Assembly: GCF_001039275.2 (NCBI RefSeq)
Contig: NZ_CP030117.1
Location: 2,356,001 to 2,420,000 of the forward strand
Length of the DNA stretch: 64,000 nt
From: Brevibacillus brevis
GTDB lineage: Bacteria > Bacillota > Bacilli > Brevibacillales > Brevibacillaceae
Direction: 5' to 3'
In this document: in pieces, positions 63,506 to 64,000 of the stretch
Layout: every line of letters starts with the position of its first letter
Position numbering within the stretch: the first letter of the stretch is position 1
Translations under genes and position numbers: made by a program
Notes under the pieces: generated by a model
What the model saw: the letters and a program-made list of their open reading frames with translations, nothing else
Told to the model about the DNA's origin: nothing
Databases searched by the model: none

Positions 63506-64000
63506 ATGCGATCCGTCCGTCATTATGCGCTATGTGCCTTGCTTGTCTGTGGAACGATATTGCCGTTACCTTTCCTTTCACATCGTGCTCATGCTGTGGA
63601 AGCTCAAGATTGGATCGATAGTGAACGCTTGTACAGCCATGTCGAGCAACTGGCGAGAACGGCCCGTCCACCTGCTACTGAAACGGAATTTGCGGCAGCT
63701 GTCTATGTGGAAAATACACTTCGATCTTACGGGTACAAGACTAAGCTCGATCCGTTTTCTTATTATACGTACCGAAAGCCTACTACTCTATCACTGACGA
63801 TAGAAGAATGGCCAGGTCAAAACTGGACAGTAAGCGGATTTACTTTTGGGATCAATGGAACCGCGACAGCAGAAGTAGTGAATGCAGGCTTGGGAAGAGC
63901 GGTTGATTTTGCGAATGAGGCATCCCGGGGGAAGATTGCCTTGGTCAAGCGAGGTGAGATTCCGTTCGGAGAAAAAGTTCGCCAAGCAGCGGCTGCCGGA
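63506..64000 (+). CDS. Secreted M28-type aminopeptidase, N-terminal part (runs off the window)
   Basis: An open frame from ATG at 63506 continues to the window edge for 165 codons. It begins with a signal peptide (about 1-31, ending HRAHAVEA). It continues with a segment like the N-terminus of secreted aminopeptidases (YSHVEQLARTARPPATETEFAAA), and then a protease-associated (PA) domain: RGKIALVKRGEIPFGEKVRQAA. The catalytic M28 zinc domain would lie beyond the edge and is not visible. Ribosome site GAAAGGGAGAATGCC precedes the start. A shorter frame at 63501 in another phase is a shadow. Confidence 0.75.
   Translation, partial: MRSVRHYALCALLVCGTILPLPFLSHRAHAVEAQDWIDSERLYSHVEQLARTARPPATETEFAAAVYVENTLRSYGYKTKLDPFSYYTYRKPTTLSLTIEEWPGQNWTVSGFTFGINGTATAEVVNAGLGRAVDFANEASRGKIALVKRGEIPFGEKVRQAAAAG

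Noticed and set aside
1..64000. CRISPR array, insertion sequences, prophage or tRNA/rRNA genes
   Set aside because: No regularly spaced repeats, transposase or integrase reading frames, or tRNA/rRNA sequence was recognised anywhere in the window.

Overview
The window looks like a chromosomal segment of an endospore-forming Bacillota of the Brevibacillus/Paenibacillaceae type. The evidence is the spore genes (sleB, cotJA-cotJB-cotJC, sda), strong AAGGAGG ribosome sites, T-box and glycine riboswitch leaders, RNase J, and gene neighbourhoods shared with Bacillus subtilis: ylaM/glsA-ylaN, ylbF-ylbG, aroK-yqzE, and yqhG-yqhH-gcvT-gcvPA-gcvPB-lipM. No rRNA, tRNA, CRISPR array, insertion sequence or prophage was seen. 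Most of the segment is ordinary core chromosome with a few accessory modules. The genus assignment is an inference from gene content, not a database match.

Layout. 1-8.9 kb: nitrogen and amino-acid metabolism. The sigma-54 activator RocR is divergent from rocD, with a near-perfect -24/-12 promoter and two dyads between them. Then come the sporulation checkpoint gene sda behind a cluster of DnaA boxes, an AbgT-type transporter, a PatB/MalY C-S lyase, glutaminase and ylaN. 8.9-11 kb: two tandem T-box leaders, both reading as Phe (TTC) specifiers, precede an NSS-family sodium symporter. 11-20 kb: a Ca2+/H+ exchanger, sleB, a ThDP oxidase/decarboxylase, an Asp23-family protein, an FtsW/SpoVE-like protein, yugN, a CBS protein, a MerR-methyltransferase fusion and a lipoprotein nuclease. 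20-27 kb: a chemoreceptor followed by two large GGDEF-EAL proteins. 27-28.4 kb: a copper locus, with a CsoR operator, copZ, a siroheme-reductase-like protein and csoR. 28.4-35 kb: a PIG-L-like protein that has lost its metal motif, in an operon with a complete oligopeptide-type ABC importer. 35-37.2 kb: a membrane cupredoxin, a CcdA-like protein and a rhodanese whose start looks frameshifted.

37.2-49 kb: the cotJ spore-coat operon, RNase J, small envelope proteins, a helicase-associated/WYL-like protein, ylbF, ylbG, pxpA, and a modABC molybdate importer divergent from an HTH plus binding-protein regulator across a 20-bp perfect palindrome. 49-64 kb: a membrane M1 peptidase with a stalk-like domain overlapping aroK, yqzE, ykuS, a secreted protein, yqhG-yqhH, the tandem glycine riboswitch and glycine-cleavage operon, a second MurG-like glycosyltransferase, lipM, D-amino-acid aminotransferase, and the first 165 codons of a secreted M28-type aminopeptidase that runs off the window.

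Functional links: gcvT-gcvPA-gcvPB and lipM belong together because LipM supplies the lipoyl arm of GcvH. RocD, glutaminase, PxpA and the AbgT transporter all touch glutamate pools. CsoR, CopZ, the cupredoxin and the CcdA/rhodanese pair suggest copper and thiol homeostasis. The most interesting unexplained elements are a 210-bp nested inverted repeat at 146-356, the metal-motif-less PIG-L protein with a C-terminally membrane-anchored binding protein, the siroheme-like protein inside the copper locus, and the modABC regulator/operator pair.
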